Shown piece by piece: positions 32,209-42,690 of a stretch of DNA of 64,000 nucleotides. The notes under the pieces were generated by a model. That model did no database searches. It was not told the DNA's origin and was given only the letters and a program-made list of their open reading frames with translations. The position numbers were made by a program, and so were the translations under genes. How positions within the stretch are numbered: the stretch's first letter is position 1; each line of letters opens with the position of its first letter. The stretch is from Semisulcospira habei (Eukaryota; Mollusca; Gastropoda; Semisulcospiridae), in assembly GCA_036245525.1 (NCBI GenBank), contig BTPG01000002.1, positions 160,279,609 through 160,343,608 on the forward strand, given 5' to 3'.

Positions 32209-32346
32209 GGGATCAGTTTCCTTGGTGTGAAGAACCACGTCTTGCTGCAGTACATGATTGACCTGGTCATTCTCATGAAGCACAAGACAGGCGGGCAGTC
32301 CATCGATGGACACCCTGCTGTATTTCGCTTGGTAGAGAACAGAACT
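32209..32346 (+). CDS. NGDN: NGDN exon 3
   Basis: 138 nt, phase 0 in and out (TTTTACAG acceptor, ACT|GTAAGT donor). Encodes GISFLGVKNHVLLQYMIDLV, KHKTGGQSIDG and HPAVFRLVENRT. It matches the conserved Sas10/Utp3/C1D core (SFLEVK..LLL.YL.DL; GGS..GH.AVLRLVE.RT). Neuroguidin is known as a Sas10-family protein of the small-subunit processome and as an eIF4E-binding translational regulator in vertebrates. Confidence 0.95.
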
Positions 32347-32376
32347 GTAAGTATGGCACTATAATTCTTTTGTTAA

Positions 32377-32595
32377 TAACCCCTTCTCTGTCAGGAAAAA
32401 TTGAACACCTTCCAACTGCAAGAGGCATAGATCCTCATGAGCCCCTGCATTAGCAGGGGCTCATGAGAATCTATACCTCTTGCTGAGATCACTTTGTATG
32501 CGCATGTTCCTTTGACTGCAGAGGATCTTGCATTTTGTATTTACAATGATTTCCTAAACATAATTTGTATTTACTGGCAGCGAAGGAGTTAAACA
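32377..32595. repeat. TTAA-type MITE with type II hairpin, NGDN intron 3
   Basis: TTAATAACCCCTTCTCTGTCAGG at the left mirrors TACTGGCAGCGAAGGAGTTAA at the right. Hairpin 32418-32483: GCAAGAGGCATAGATCCTCA.. GAGCCCCTGC, loop ATTA, complement. Confidence 0.75.
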
Positions 32596-32956
32596 TACCA
32601 ATTTAGTGTTGATGGATTTTTTTTTAAAAAGTGCTGTCAGCAGGAGGTTGATTAACTCATTCGCACCCACCCGCATCCGGATGTGCGGCATAAGTATGAT
32701 AAGTATGATAGCTGAAAGAACAGTGCTAGATAACAACTTGTTAGCATCACAGGCTGTGTATCTTACATGACTTGTAAATAAATATGCATGTATTGCAAAA
32801 TGTGCAGCAGTTGATGAGATGGTGATGATTTTACAGTATCTGTTTTTTTAGTTCTGCCATTTAAACAAATTAAAGGATTACAAATGTAGAAGATGTATTG
32901 AGCAATTCATTTTGAGTACTCCATGGCATTTAAATAATTATTGTTATTTTCTGCAG

Positions 32957-33041
32957 GTACTTGAAAAGATGCGGCCGATAGACCAGAAGCTGAAATATCA
33001 AGTTGACAAACTGGTCAAAATTGCCAAAACTGGAGCTGCAG
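32957..33041 (+). CDS. NGDN: NGDN exon 4
   Basis: 85 nt after CTGCAG, ending GCAG|GTAATA in phase 1. Encodes VLEKMRPIDQKLKYQVDKLV and KIAKTGAA, nearly identical in pattern to VLEKLRPLDQKLKYQIDKLI of vertebrate neuroguidin: the diagnostic block for this assignment. Confidence 0.96.
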
Positions 33042-33085
33042 GTAATAAAGTAAATGTTGCAGCTAGGATGGTGTAGAGGGGACGA

Positions 33086-33103
33086 GGGGGGGGGGGGGGG
33101 GGG
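33086..33103 (+). repeat. Poly-G tract (18 bp)
   Basis: Run of G in NGDN intron 4, just downstream of exon 4. Confidence 0.9.
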
Positions 33104-33460
33104 TTGTAAACAATGTTAAGCAACCCTACAGGTGTGATACTGCTTGGAAAACTGTTTGAGCTGTTTGTTGTTGTTTTTTTTTAATAAATTTAACAATAAT
33201 TTGCATCATTTGTAGAAAGCTGATTTTTTAAAATGACATTTTTTTTTTTTTTATCAACTTAATTGTTCCATTAGAGAAAATTTGGGCTGCCTTCCCTGGG
33301 GATGACACGTGACCGCTGTGGCTCCCCACTCTCTTTTTATTTATTTTTTATTTTAATTTTTTTACATGTTCGTCTTTGACAGCCTAAGAAAATATTACTG
33401 TTAAATGGAAACTGTGATTGTTGACTAATGACCATTTTGATTTTACTTTCTTCTTAACAG

Positions 33461-33513
33461 ATGAGAATGACCCACTGAGATTCAAGGCCAATATTGACAG
33501 TATTGCCAGCAGA
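33461..33513 (+). CDS. NGDN: NGDN exon 5
   Basis: 53 nt: with one base from exon 4 it reads DENDPLRFKANIDSIASR, ending AGA|GTTAGT in phase 0. ENDPLRFK.. is a conserved neuroguidin motif. The donor is GTTAGT, weaker than the others. Confidence 0.93.
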
Positions 33514-33654
33514 GTTAGTATTTTAAGAATTTCAGTATTCCCAGTGCATGCTTGTACTTTTGTGAGGATTGTTATTTTTAAATGATGATTAATGTCTGTA
33601 TTCAGAAGCATAGACTGCTGCTGCTCTTTTTTCTTCTAAATTTCTTTTGAACAG

Positions 33655-33669
33655 CTTCAGAGAGAAATG
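33655..33669 (+). CDS. NGDN: Possible NGDN 15-nt microexon
   Basis: CTTCAGAGAGAAATG between TTTGAACAG and GTAGTT, phase 0, would add L-Q-R-E-M between SIASR and FGGEDEEE. Orthologues have a few residues (such as MMSKL) at this point. Supported only by splice-like flanks and phase. Confidence 0.4.
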
Positions 33670-33923
33670 GTAGTTTGTGGGTTTATTTGTAAGACTGTTT
33701 TTGATGCATGTAAATGTGTCCTATGTGACATGCATCGTTTCGGAGTTGTTAGTTTAAAAAACCTCACCACCATTTACTTTGTACTGCCATCATTCTTTGA
33801 AGTCATGAGGTGACAGTCTTCAGTCCTAGAAACTGGAGACTGATTCAGCATTTTCGAAATGCCAGAAAGCTGAAAGTCAGATTTTTGGTTTAGACAGTAC
33901 AGTCCTTCAGTCTGTTCTATCTT

Positions 33924-33987
33924 CAAGAGGCATAAATTTTCATGAGCCCCTGCTTCTGCAGGGGCTCATGAGAATTTATGTCTCTTG
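33924..33987. repeat. Type II hairpin, NGDN intron 5
   Basis: CAAGAGGCATAAATTTTCATGA.. with GAGCCCCTGC, loop TTCT, GCAGGGGCTC and TCATGAGAATTTATGTCTCTTG. The outer MITE ends are not clear in this copy. Confidence 0.7.
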
Positions 33988-34096
33988 CTGGACATGGACC
34001 ATGGGGCATCGTTAGTTTGTGGACTGTTTTCAGTTATTTAAATTTTTGTATGCTGTCACCCATGTTTGAAGTGCATTTCACTATTTTCCATTGTAG

Positions 34097-34196
34097 TTTG
34101 GTGGTGAAGATGAGGAGGAGGAAGAAGAGGATGATGGTGAAGAGAAGAAAGCCAAGGGAGTGTATAAAGCGCCAAAACTTGCCCCAGTGCCATACA
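34097..34196 (+). CDS. NGDN: NGDN exon 6 (acidic region)
   Basis: 100 nt after TTGTAG, ending TACA|GTAAGT in phase 1. Encodes FGGEDEEEEEDDGEEKKAKG and VYKAPKLAPVPY: the acidic stretch and the Y.PP.L.PV.Y motif typical of neuroguidin/Sas10 proteins. Confidence 0.93.
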
Positions 34197-34600
34197 GTAA
34201 GTCCTCTCTCTTTTGTCACCTACACTGGTAACCTCCTATTGCATGCAGCCACTGGAACTGTTTACAGTACCAGTGAGTGTATGTACAAATGGGTTAAGTT
34301 ACAGAGTGATAGGACTCATGTCTTCGAACAAGAAACCTGATAGAAATTTTGATGCATGCCAGCTGCAATATTAGGTGCATCGGAATATCGCAAATTGGAC
34401 ATCATACAGTAATGTCTGTGGCTTCCAGGTAAATACGCAGTGAGCGAAAAAGTCCTCCAACCGTCTTCAGTCTTGAGTGGCTCATGCACAACTCTGTGCA
34501 GGACAACTAAGGCTGCTGTCGGCCATAGGAGTTTTTGCTTAGTGGGTGTTTCTTTTTCTGCTGTGTTTGATAAATGTGTTTTTCTGCGTTTCTGTAGCAG

Positions 34601-34722
34601 ATGACGAGACACTAGAGGAGCGAACCAAGCAGAAGGTGGAGAAAATGAAGCGCCGTGCACTGAGCAGCACAATGATGGAGGAACTTAGACGTGACCACAT
34701 GGAGGAACCAGAGGAAATCGTG
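34601..34722 (+). CDS. NGDN: NGDN exon 7, tandem NAGNAG acceptor
   Basis: 122 nt after TGTAGCAG, ending GTG|GTACGT in phase 0. Encodes DETLEERTKQKVEKMKRRAL and SSTMMEELRRDHMEEPEEIV (compare KRRALSSSVIRELKEQYSDAPEEI in vertebrates). The acceptor is a TAGCAG tandem: using the first AG (exon from 34598) adds one codon (T-D instead of N) with the frame kept. Confidence 0.94.
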
Positions 34723-34728
34723 GTACGT

Positions 34729-34956
34729 TAAGCCCTACGCTGCCAGTGATCACGAATTTTGCATCTGAAGCGCCTGCATGCTGGCTGAAATTCACATAGG
34801 AACACAGATGTAAATGGGACAAAAATAAGCAACATAACATATAACTGACAAGAGACATAAATCCTCATGAGCCCTCGCATTCGCGGGGGCTCATGAGGAT
34901 TTAGGACTCTTGCAGATGGGTCGAGTTCACCTTGCTCCGGCGGTTAAGGAGTTATC
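34729..34956. repeat. TTAA-type MITE with type II hairpin, NGDN intron 7
   Basis: Left end TTAAGCCCTACGCTGCCAGTG; right end near CGGTTAAGGAG. Hairpin 34849-34912: CAAGAGACATAAATCCTCATGA.. GCGAAT/GCGGGGG core and complement. It starts a few bases after the exon 7 donor. Confidence 0.7.
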
Positions 34957-34979
34957 ATCTGAACCTTTAAGCACAAAAT

Positions 34980-36218
34980 CTTTATAATAAGAATAAGAGT
35001 ACTTTATTATCTCGAAAAGAGAAATTCGGTTGTGGTACATTTATAACAAATAGTACAAACAAGACATAAAAACATTATAGCATAATTATGAACATTTTCT
35101 CCCTGCACTTGCACAGCTACAAATTCCAAATGGATAAAGTAAACACTACAAAATCTTTACACATAACTCTTACACATCTCACACAAACATCTTTTATGGA
35201 CTGAACTGAGCGGCACTTATACATTCACACCCACCTCTACATATGCATACATAATACGCGTGTTTCAACCTAGTCCTAACCCTCACTACTTATTATACAA
35301 ACGTCTCAGTACATTATTACACATTATTACACAAGCTGCATAATTAAAGTCTACCATAATAAAATAATTAGTGGGTAAACACTCGGTAACAACAATGCCA
35401 GTATGTCCATGTTCACCACCAAATGAAACACAATATAATCACTTCTCTAAAATCAACAAGCTCCATTCCTACTGATTGCACAGGTAAAGGGGGATAGGGG
35501 GAGGAGTTAGGTTTGGGTATGCGTGGATGTACCTATCTTTGGCAGTTCTCCTCCGAAGACTAATTACCAGTTCATTAGGTAGATCCACCATGATAGTTCA
35601 AGGGAGATGCCAGAATAGCTTGGTCCCTGTTGATATCTGATGGAAGTGTGCCATGGCTAAGCGGATTAAAAGAATCCAAAGACAGGTCCCATCCAAATGC
35701 ACAAAATGTTTGATTTGGTTGTTCAAAGAAATCACAACATTGTTAACTCTTAAACGTTTGGGAAAATTTTGGTGTTTTCTGAGTGCACAATGGGTACTTC
35801 GTCAGAATTTTGTTGTGTTTTTGTGTTGTAATCTAATACAGTCATATTATATATCAAATTAAACAGAAATAGATGTAGTTTCACAAAAATGCACTCAACA
35901 CTTCATTTTTCAAAACAAAACACAGCAAGGTAAATTTAAACCTCATTTGTTTATTGTTTACGAGGTTCAAAATATTCACCACTGAAAAGTCTCAAAGAAC
36001 AATTTTTTTTCATTTTCAGACTATTACACTTATTTTGCTATTTATAAAATTGTCTAACCAATTCTACACAAAACAAGCCCAAATTGAACACATTTTGATC
36101 ATTTGTGTGTGTTTGGCATTCAATTTAGTGACGCGACCAAATATTTACAAAGCCTGCAATAGCTGAATGTACAATACAGACTTCTTGAAACAGAGATTCA
36201 CATTATTGTAAGTGCAAT
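34980..36218 (+). other. NGDN intron 7, AT-rich, no gene seen
   Basis: Low-complexity AT-rich intron. One arm of a type I hairpin (GATAGTTCAAGGGAGATGCCA) at 35590-35640. A short ORF at 35653-35862 has no recognisable product. Confidence 0.55.
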
Positions 36219-36423
36219 TATTTCCTCAAAAACATTACCGATGACATGACTGATAGGAAGTGTCTACTTACTCTCACAATTTTAGCCTAGGAACCCGTTG
36301 TGCCCCTGCACCAACCGGGAGGCACTCGGGGAACCCCCAGAGGGGCCGAGAGTGATCTCCCGTGACTGCCCATCCGGTTCCGAGTCATGTGATGATTACT
36401 CAGTTTAGTCTACTTAGCTCGTC
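36219..36423 (+). repeat. DIRS E left inverted terminal repeat
   Basis: TTATTTCCTCAAAAACATTACC to TACTCAGTTTAGTC; inverted match at 54795-55014. Hairpin GTTGTGCCCCTGCACCAAC. Confidence 0.88.
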
Positions 36424-36618
36424 TAGTGCAGACGTGTTTTTGCTAGCCTCTGGTCTCGTTTACTTCGACCGGTTGGAACCCGTCTTTGTCTTGTGTTGGG
36501 ACCTGCTTCGCTTGCGGGCTCTGGCCGTGTGCTGCGTCTTTCGGCTGCTTCTTCTTCTGCCTCTGCTGCCTTCTCGCCTCTTCGGTTGGCCTCTTCCCGC
36601 CTTTGGCGCTGTTGTGGT

Positions 36619-36641
36619 ATGGAGGTGTCGTCCCCCGTCCC
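36619..36641 (+). CDS. DIRS E: first coding exon, left part (split by retroposon)
   Basis: ATGGAGGTGTCGTCCCCCGTCC C: M-E-V-S-S-P-V-P. Interrupted by the SINE-like insertion with a 14-bp duplication and continued at 43279-43293 (TGTTGCTGCGGAGAG), ending AG|GTAAGG. Together 38 nt, the same as in A, B, D and G. Confidence 0.72.
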
Positions 36642-36686
36642 AGCCCCACCCGGGTCTGCCCTGGGGGACTTGGGTGGGGTTAGGTA

Positions 36687-36888
36687 TTTGTTTCCTCAAA
36701 AACATTACCGATGACATGACTTTATGGAAATGTCTACTTCTAGCTCAATTTTAGCCTACTTACCCGTTGTGTGCCCACACAACCCGGGAGGCACTCGGGG
36801 AACCCCCCTAGAGGGGCCGAGAGTTGTCTCCCGTTTCCCGCCTTACCGGCTCCGGTCACGAGACCGGCCAGTTTTGCTACTTCGCTCG
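36687..36888 (+). repeat. DIRS B left inverted terminal repeat
   Basis: Almost identical to 8169-8370; inverted partner 42691-42918. Confidence 0.92.
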
Positions 36889-37022
36889 TACAGAGAAGAC
36901 GTGTCTGGCCTTGCGCTCGCGCCGCTTCGACCGGTCCTTCTCTTGCCTACGCTCGTTGCCTCTTCATGTGCCCTGCCTCTGCTGGCGTCGTTCTGCTGCT
37001 CTCCTCTACGCTGTGGAGGTGT

Positions 37023-37060
37023 ATGACTACCCTTCCCCCTGTTCCCGATTCGTCTCGGAG
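37023..37060 (+). CDS. DIRS B: 38-nt first coding exon
   Basis: Same 38 nt as in A (M-T-T-L-P-P-V-P-D-S-S-R), donor GTAAGGTAG at 37061, acceptor TGTTGCAG ending 37452 (392-nt intron). Confidence 0.75.
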
Positions 37061-37452
37061 GTAAGGTAGCGGTAGTTTCCCACAGCCGGCCCTCGGGCCG
37101 AGAGCCGGCTACCGTTGGGCTTTCCTTTCGGCTTTGCTACTACGTGGGCGCCATTTGTTGAGCTTACGCTTCGGCGCCTTGCACGACCTTTTTTACGAGT
37201 CTCCTCGAGGGACGTCGCCTTCTCTCCTTTGGTATTTCACTGTTACGAGAAGACGTTGCCTTGTAGACTAGGGTTTCTGTTCTCGTAGGGCCTTCGGGCA
37301 CCCACACGCCGTTCGTCTACCTTAAAGGCCCTTTAGCTCTGGGAGACTGTAGCCACTATTTACGCGCCGGTGGTCACGGCGCTTGGAGTACCTTGGTGTG
37401 GGGCTAGGCTCCCTTGTCCGCCTTTGCGACCTTGTGCTCTTGTCTGTTGCAG

Positions 37453-38924
37453 GAACCAAATGCTTACCTGCGCTCAATGCGGCGACTTCAAGTGGCCGAC
37501 GGACGACCATGCGGTCTGCCTCCCCTGCTCAGGCTGCGCCTCGACCATCTCTGCGATGTCTGTGCGACCTGGCCGGAGTTCCGTTGGTCTGACCTCTGGA
37601 GTTTTTTACCGGCGAGAGCGACCTCCGTCTGCTATCTCTCGTCCCACTCCTGTTGACGTCGCCCCTGTGGTAACGACCGCTCTTCCTCACCTCGGCCTCT
37701 CGGAACGGATTGATCGTCGGGACTCTGCGTTGTTCGCTGACCAGAGGACTGCCACTGCTGCCACGCCCGCTGACCCTTCCGGAGGGTCTGTTTGCCGGCA
37801 AAGCGCCCGCCTCACTGAGCCCGGCCTGCAGCAGTTCGCCACGAGCCGTCCCACGTTGACTGGCCTTGCTCCTCTCTCTCTCCACGATAAGCCCGCTGAT
37901 CCTTCCGGAGGATCTGTACACCGGCATAGAGCCCTTCTCACTGAGTCCGGCCAGGAGAGACGTCAGCCTCAACCTACGCGACACAGTCGCGCCCCCGACC
38001 TTTTCCGTTCCACCGTCAGTGCTAGACACTCGCGCTCGCCCGCGAGCGCCGCCGGAAGGATTGTTCCCCCCGCCGGGAGCGTCGCCGCTCCCCCCGCCAC
38101 TCCTCGTCGCGCGCTCGGTCGCGCTCGCCTTCGCAGTTCGATGCGTTCGCCGCGTCACCGCCATCGTCGACCTTCTTCCCGTGATCGGCACTCCTCTTCG
38201 GTTGTCCGCCGTACTTCACCCAGAAGAAGCCACGCACCGGACAGGACCCCTCCTCGCTCCTTCCCGCGGTCGCCTCGGCGATCCCCGCCTCCGTCGTCGC
38301 TGCCGGCTCGTGCCCGGGCTTCCCGTGAGGTTCGAGATGCGCCCCCGCCCAAGCTTCGACCTTCCTTGGTGCCTCACCCGCCTTCTCGCCACCCCCTGGA
38401 CGAAGAAGCCCTCAGCGTGCTGCCCGAAGACTCCGTCTCAGCCCTGTTGGAGGAGGATGCTCGCTCCCTTTCGCCCTCCGACGTCGGTGATGATGTCCCC
38501 TCGTCCCTCCCGTCGTCGTCCCGGGCGGAGACCCTCCTAGCCTTGGATGAAACCGCCAGGATCATCGCGGCCACTCTGCCAGCGGACTCCTGCCCAGCCT
38601 CTCCCCCCCCTGAAGAGGAAGGTCTCGGCCTTTGTGGATGCCGAGCGTCAGGTGAAGAGGTTCAAGTCGCTTCCCCAGCCGCCTGGATTTAAGGAGCTGC
38701 GAGATGTCTTCTCAGCGCTCCTGCAACTTCCCGCGTCTCGAGAGCCGGTGTTCTTCTCCGATCGTCGCTGGCCGGCTGGCCTGGACATCGCCTTCCGGCG
38801 GGATTGGTATGCCGGTCATTCCCAGGCTTTCTCCATCCCTCTTCCTGCGATCGACCCCCCGGCCGTGTCGCAAGCTGGCGGCTCCGCCCTCCTTCGCCGT
38901 TCCTTCCCTCGTGGCCTGGATTGA
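37453..38924 (+). pseudogene. DIRS B: Gag-like exon 2
   Basis: NQMLTCAQCGDFKWPTDDHA and VCLPCSGCA, then the same compensated -1/+1 frame scramble as A before FYRRERPP. Two DPSGGS repeat units at about 37770 and 37895. Arg/Ser/Pro-rich region, SVLPEDSVSALLEEDARSLS, then a private +1 C (8 C's against 7 in A) near 38605, after which KRKVSAFVDAERQVKRFKSL and LDIAFRRDWYAGHSQAFSIP lie in another frame up to the shared stop GLD-TGA at 38922. Confidence 0.85.
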
Positions 38925-39376
38925 CTGCGTCTCTGGTGCGGAACACCTTAGCCTGCGCTGGGTTCCTGGAGCTGCTCACTCAAGCCCTGGTTCGTCGTGT
39001 GGAAGACGCTTGGCAGCCTTCTATCACGCCTCTCCTTGGGGATTTACTCGTCTTAGCGGAAGTCGCCAACCGAGCCGCCTACCACTCGTCCGTTAACGCT
39101 ATGGCTGCCTCCGCCAACTGTGCCCTGATGCGTCGAGACGCACTTCTGCTTGCCTGCCGAGGGATACCACCTGACCTGCGTGCGCAGCTTCGTCGTGCTC
39201 CGCTGGGTGGCCCCCTGCTTTTCGGCGACACCTGGTCATCCGTTCGAGCCTCCAACCCCGACCGCTGGCCTGTGAGTGCTCCTCCTCCCCGCCGCTTTCC
39301 GTCCTCCCGACAGGCTAGGGGTCGCGCCTCGCGGTCGGTTAGACCCGCTGCTGCGTCAGCCCTGCTTCGGCCCTGA
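38925..39376 (+). pseudogene. DIRS B: Gag-like C-terminal part
   Basis: ASLVRNTLACAGFLELLTQA, VEDAWQPSITPLLGDLLVLA, NRAAYHSSVNAMAASANC, APLGGPLLFGDTWSSVRASN, ending in a TGA shared with A. This helical-looking domain is present in every element of the window and has no recognised homologue that I can name. Confidence 0.82.
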
Positions 39377-40389
39377 GCAGGCCCCCGCCTTGGCCGTCCT
39401 AGACCCTCCAGGGCCTGTGTCCCTGCCTGGCCCCGTCCCGCCCGGCGACCGGGTCGCGGGCGGGCTACCTGACTGCCCCCCAGCCTTGGCCCCACCGACC
39501 ACTTCGGGGTCTCCGGTCGGTGGGAGGCTAGCCTTTTTCAGCGGAAATTGGCTCACACTCTTTCCCGACGACCCCTGGATTTGCGACACCGTCTCGGCCG
39601 ACCTCCGGATCGCCTTTCGCAGCCCGCCTCCTTTGCGTCGCTCCCCCCTTTGGACCGAGATCCCCAGCGACCCGTTGAAGGCCTCCGCTCTTCGGGGAGA
39701 GGTCTCCTCCCTCCTGAGGAAAGCCGCCACGGAGGTGGTACGCGTCCCCTACTCCCCAGCCTTCTACAGCCGCTTGTTCGTCGTTCCGAAGCCTGGAGGG
39801 AGATGGCGACCGGTGATCGATCTCTCGGCCCTGAACAAGTACATTACGGCCCCCTCCTTCCGGATGGAGACTGCACGAGCCCTGAAAGCCGCGGTCCAGC
39901 CTCTGGACTTCGCAGTCAGCCTGGACCTTTCAGATGCGTACCTGCATGTCCCGATGCACCAGGCCTCCAGGAAGTTCCTCCGCTTTGCGATCGACGGCGT
40001 GGTATACCAGTTTCGCGCGCTCCCGTTCGGTCTCAACCTCATCCCCTGGGTGTTCACCCGGCTGATGGACGCCGTAGTCGCCAAGGCCCGACAGTCCTCC
40101 TCCAGTCCGACGTCGAATTACCTAGACGACCTCCTCCTACGCAACCAGTCAGAGACCTCGCTCGCGTCGGACAGGGATGCGCTGCTACTGCTTCTGGCAC
40201 ACTTGGGCTTCCTAGTGAACGACGGCAAGTCGGATCTCTCGCTGTCCCGCCGCTTCGTGCACCTGGGCATGGAATTTGCGACCGACCTCAACACGGTGCG
40301 CCTCCCAGCCCCCCGGATCCAGAAGATTGCGGACCTAGCCGGTCAGTTAGCACGACAGGACGTGGCCCCCGCCAGAGTCTGGCTCCAGC
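39276..40389 (+). pseudogene. DIRS B: reverse transcriptase
   Basis: LTLFPDDPWICDTVSADLRI, ATEVVRVPYSPAFYSRLFVV, PKPGGRWRPVIDLSALNKYI, AVSLDLSDAYLHVPMHQASR (first catalytic Asp), YQFRALPFGLNLIPWVFTRL, NYLDDLLLRNQSETS (YLDD), GKSDLSLSRRFVHLGMEFAT. The palm is fully open; the frame breaks at WLQLG near 40389 (2 nt missing), also in A. Confidence 0.93.
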
Positions 40390-41548
40390 TTGGGCCTGCT
40401 GAACGCCGCAGCGGACCTTATCCCCCTAGGTCGTCTCTACTCCCGGCCGATCCAGCTGCATCTCCTACTCCTTTGGCGCCCGTCGTCAGGCGACTTAACG
40501 ACGTTGGTTCCGGTGCCCCAGATGCTGCTGCCTCATCTTCGTCGGTGGACCGACCACTCGTGGCTAGCGTCGGGAGTTCCCCTGGCCGCCCCTCCACCCC
40601 AGACCTCGCTTTGTGTCGACGCCAGCCTCACTGGGTGGGGCGCCCATCTCCTTCCTCGGTTCCTCTCGACTTCGGGGCCCTGGCCCGCGGACTTAGCGCA
40701 CACTCACATCAATTGGCTGGAGATGCAGGCTGTGTGGCAAGCCCTGCAGTTCTGGGAGGATCTCCTCAGACACCAGGAGCTACTCGTCCTCTCGGACAAC
40801 ACGACTATGGTGGCTTACATCCAGAAACAAGGTGGCACTCGCTCCCGACCTTTGTAGGCCCCTCTACCGGATGTTGCGTTGGTGCGAGGACCGGGGTATT
40901 ACCATTCGAGCCCGACACATCCCCGGACACCTGAATGTCTTAGCCGACTCGCTGTCTCGCCGCGGCCAGCTCCTGCACACGGAATGGACCCTTCGGCAGG
41001 ACATCTTTCGGATGATCTGTTCCCGGTGGGAGACTCCCCAGGTCGACTTGTTCGCCACGAGGTGGAACCATCAGCTGCCGCTCTTCGTCTCCCCGATTCC
41101 CGATCCACTTGCCTGGGCGGTCGATGCACTCTCCATTCCCTGGGACGGCCTGGTGGCTTACGCCTTCCCCCCGACGGTTCTCGTACCCAAAGTCCTTCTC
41201 AAGCTGCGGGGCTGCTCGGCGGTCCTGCTGTTAGTTGCACCGTTCGCCTGGAACCGCTCCTGGACCACCGACCTTCTCAGCCTCGCCACGGACCCGCCCC
41301 TGCTGCTTCCCGCCCCGCGCACCATGCTCAAGCAACTGCGTCAGCCGCTGTTCCACCCCTGCCCGGAGCGGCTCCTCCTTCACGCCTGGAGGTTGTGCGG
41401 CAAGCCCTCGGAGCTAGAGGCTACTCGGGTGCAGCAGTGGAGGCGATCGCTTCGGCCCGCAGACCTTCCACCATCCGAGTCTACGAGGGAAAGTGGCGAG
41501 TCCTGTGTTCCTGGTGCTCTGAGCACGGCCTGTCACCCACGGAACTGA
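40390..41548 (+). pseudogene. DIRS B: RNase H and post-RNase-H domain
   Basis: GLLNAAADLIPLGRLYSRPI, LCVDASLTGWGAHLLPRF, HINWLEMQAVWQALQFWE, LVLSDNTTMVAYIQKQGGTR: RNase H Asp, Glu, Asp. One missing base near 40847 makes RSRPL-TAG, shared with A; the frame continues as DLCRPLYRMLRWCEDRGITI and HIPGHLNVLADSLSRRGQLL, then VDLFATRWNHQLPLFVSPIP and NRSWTTDLLSLATDPPLLLP. The end overlaps the recombinase frame. Confidence 0.88.
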
Positions 41549-42524
41549 CTAATCCTCAGCGGGCGGACTTCTTCCTCTGGCTCTTTCGAGACTTAGGCCT
41601 GGCCCCCATCACCGTGAGGGGTTACCTGTCCATGATCGCTGACACTTATCGACACCTTGGACACCCAGACCCGGGCGCCTGCAAAGACTTAGCCGACCTT
41701 ATGGGTCACTTCGGCATCCAGCGCCCAACACACCGCTCACTCCTTCCCCGCTGGGACCTGCCCTGGGTGCTAACGTGGTTAAATTCTGACAGATTTGAAC
41801 CCTTACCTTGGCCCGTTTCGCAGATGTGACACGAAGACGTGCTTCCTGCTGGCCCTTGCTACCGCCTCTCGGGTGAGTGAGCTACACGCACTCTCGGCGC
41901 GGCCTACCTGCCTACAGTTCCGAGCGGATGGGTCTGTTCAACTCCTCACTGACCCTGCCTTCCTGGCCAAGAACAGGTCTCCTCTGACGGCACCTCAGGT
42001 TATCACCTTACGGCCGCTAAGAACCAACCCTCTGTCTCAGGAGACCAGGCAACAGGATCCCGTGCGTGCCCTTAAAGTTTATCTGCGACGATCTAAAGCC
42101 TTCCGCAGAGGGCGTTCGCGCCTCTTCCTACCTCTGAGACCCAGCAGGAATGACATAACAGCCCAGACGATCTCGTCCTGGCTCCGCTGGGTTATACGCT
42201 CCGCGTATCAAGATATCTCCCCGCAGGGAGCGAAGAGGCTGCACATTCGTTCGCGCACATGAGGTACGAGCCATGGCCACGAGCCTCGCATTTGACCGAA
42301 ACTGCGCTGTCAAGGACATCGTGGCAGCCGTGGGCTGGCAGACTGAATCTGTATTCGCCCGCTTCTACCTCAGGGACCTGGCAGGCCAAAGAGAGAATCT
42401 CGCACTAGTGAGGGACATCGCCGCGGCGCAACACTCCCTCCCGGCGCCACCGGCGCCTATCTATGCCACTTCGCTAAAATTGTCGGGAGGTTGCGACTGG
42501 GAGGACGGCGCTGTTTACCATTAA
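41373..42524 (+). pseudogene. DIRS B: tyrosine recombinase
   Basis: STIRVYEGKWRVLCSWCSEH, ITVRGYLSMIADTYRHLGHP, ADLMGHFGIQRPTHRSLLPR, then two 1-nt deletions near 41810 and 41833, CFLLALATASRVSELHALSA (Arg), ISSWLRWVIRSAYQDISPQG, a 4-nt insertion (TTCG doubled) at 42250 in front of the HxxR box, and SLAFDRNCAVKDIVAAVGWQ, FARFYLRDLAGQRENLALVR (Tyr). The frame is open well upstream of this, through the post-RNase-H region. Confidence 0.9.
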
Positions 42525-42560
42525 GAGTTGCGCGGCACCCTCCTCCTCATCGCAATTCTT

Positions 42561-42655
42561 CCATAAAGTCATGTCATCGGTAATGTTTTTGAGGAAACAA
42601 ATTCATTTTTCTCTAAAAGGTATTTTTTCGAAAAATACTTACCGATGACATGACT
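42561..42655 (+). repeat. DIRS B internal complementary region
   Basis: Same structure as in A: complement of the left end (...GAGGAAACAAA) fused to complement of the right end (TTCATTTTTCTC...). Confidence 0.92.
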
Positions 42656-42690
42656 CGGAGGACCCTCCCTCCTGCCCCGCTTGCCGCTTT

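Noticed and set aside
1626..34912. Type II hairpins as candidate microRNA genes or terminators
   Set aside because: They are interspersed repeats within TTAA-bounded elements; without small-RNA data a microRNA call is unsupported, and hairpin terminators are not a feature of such genes.
13947..41548. The WLQLG frameshift in A and B as programmed ribosomal frameshifting
   Set aside because: Elements C, E and H read through this point without a shift and there is no slippery heptamer at the site; a shared lesion is simpler.
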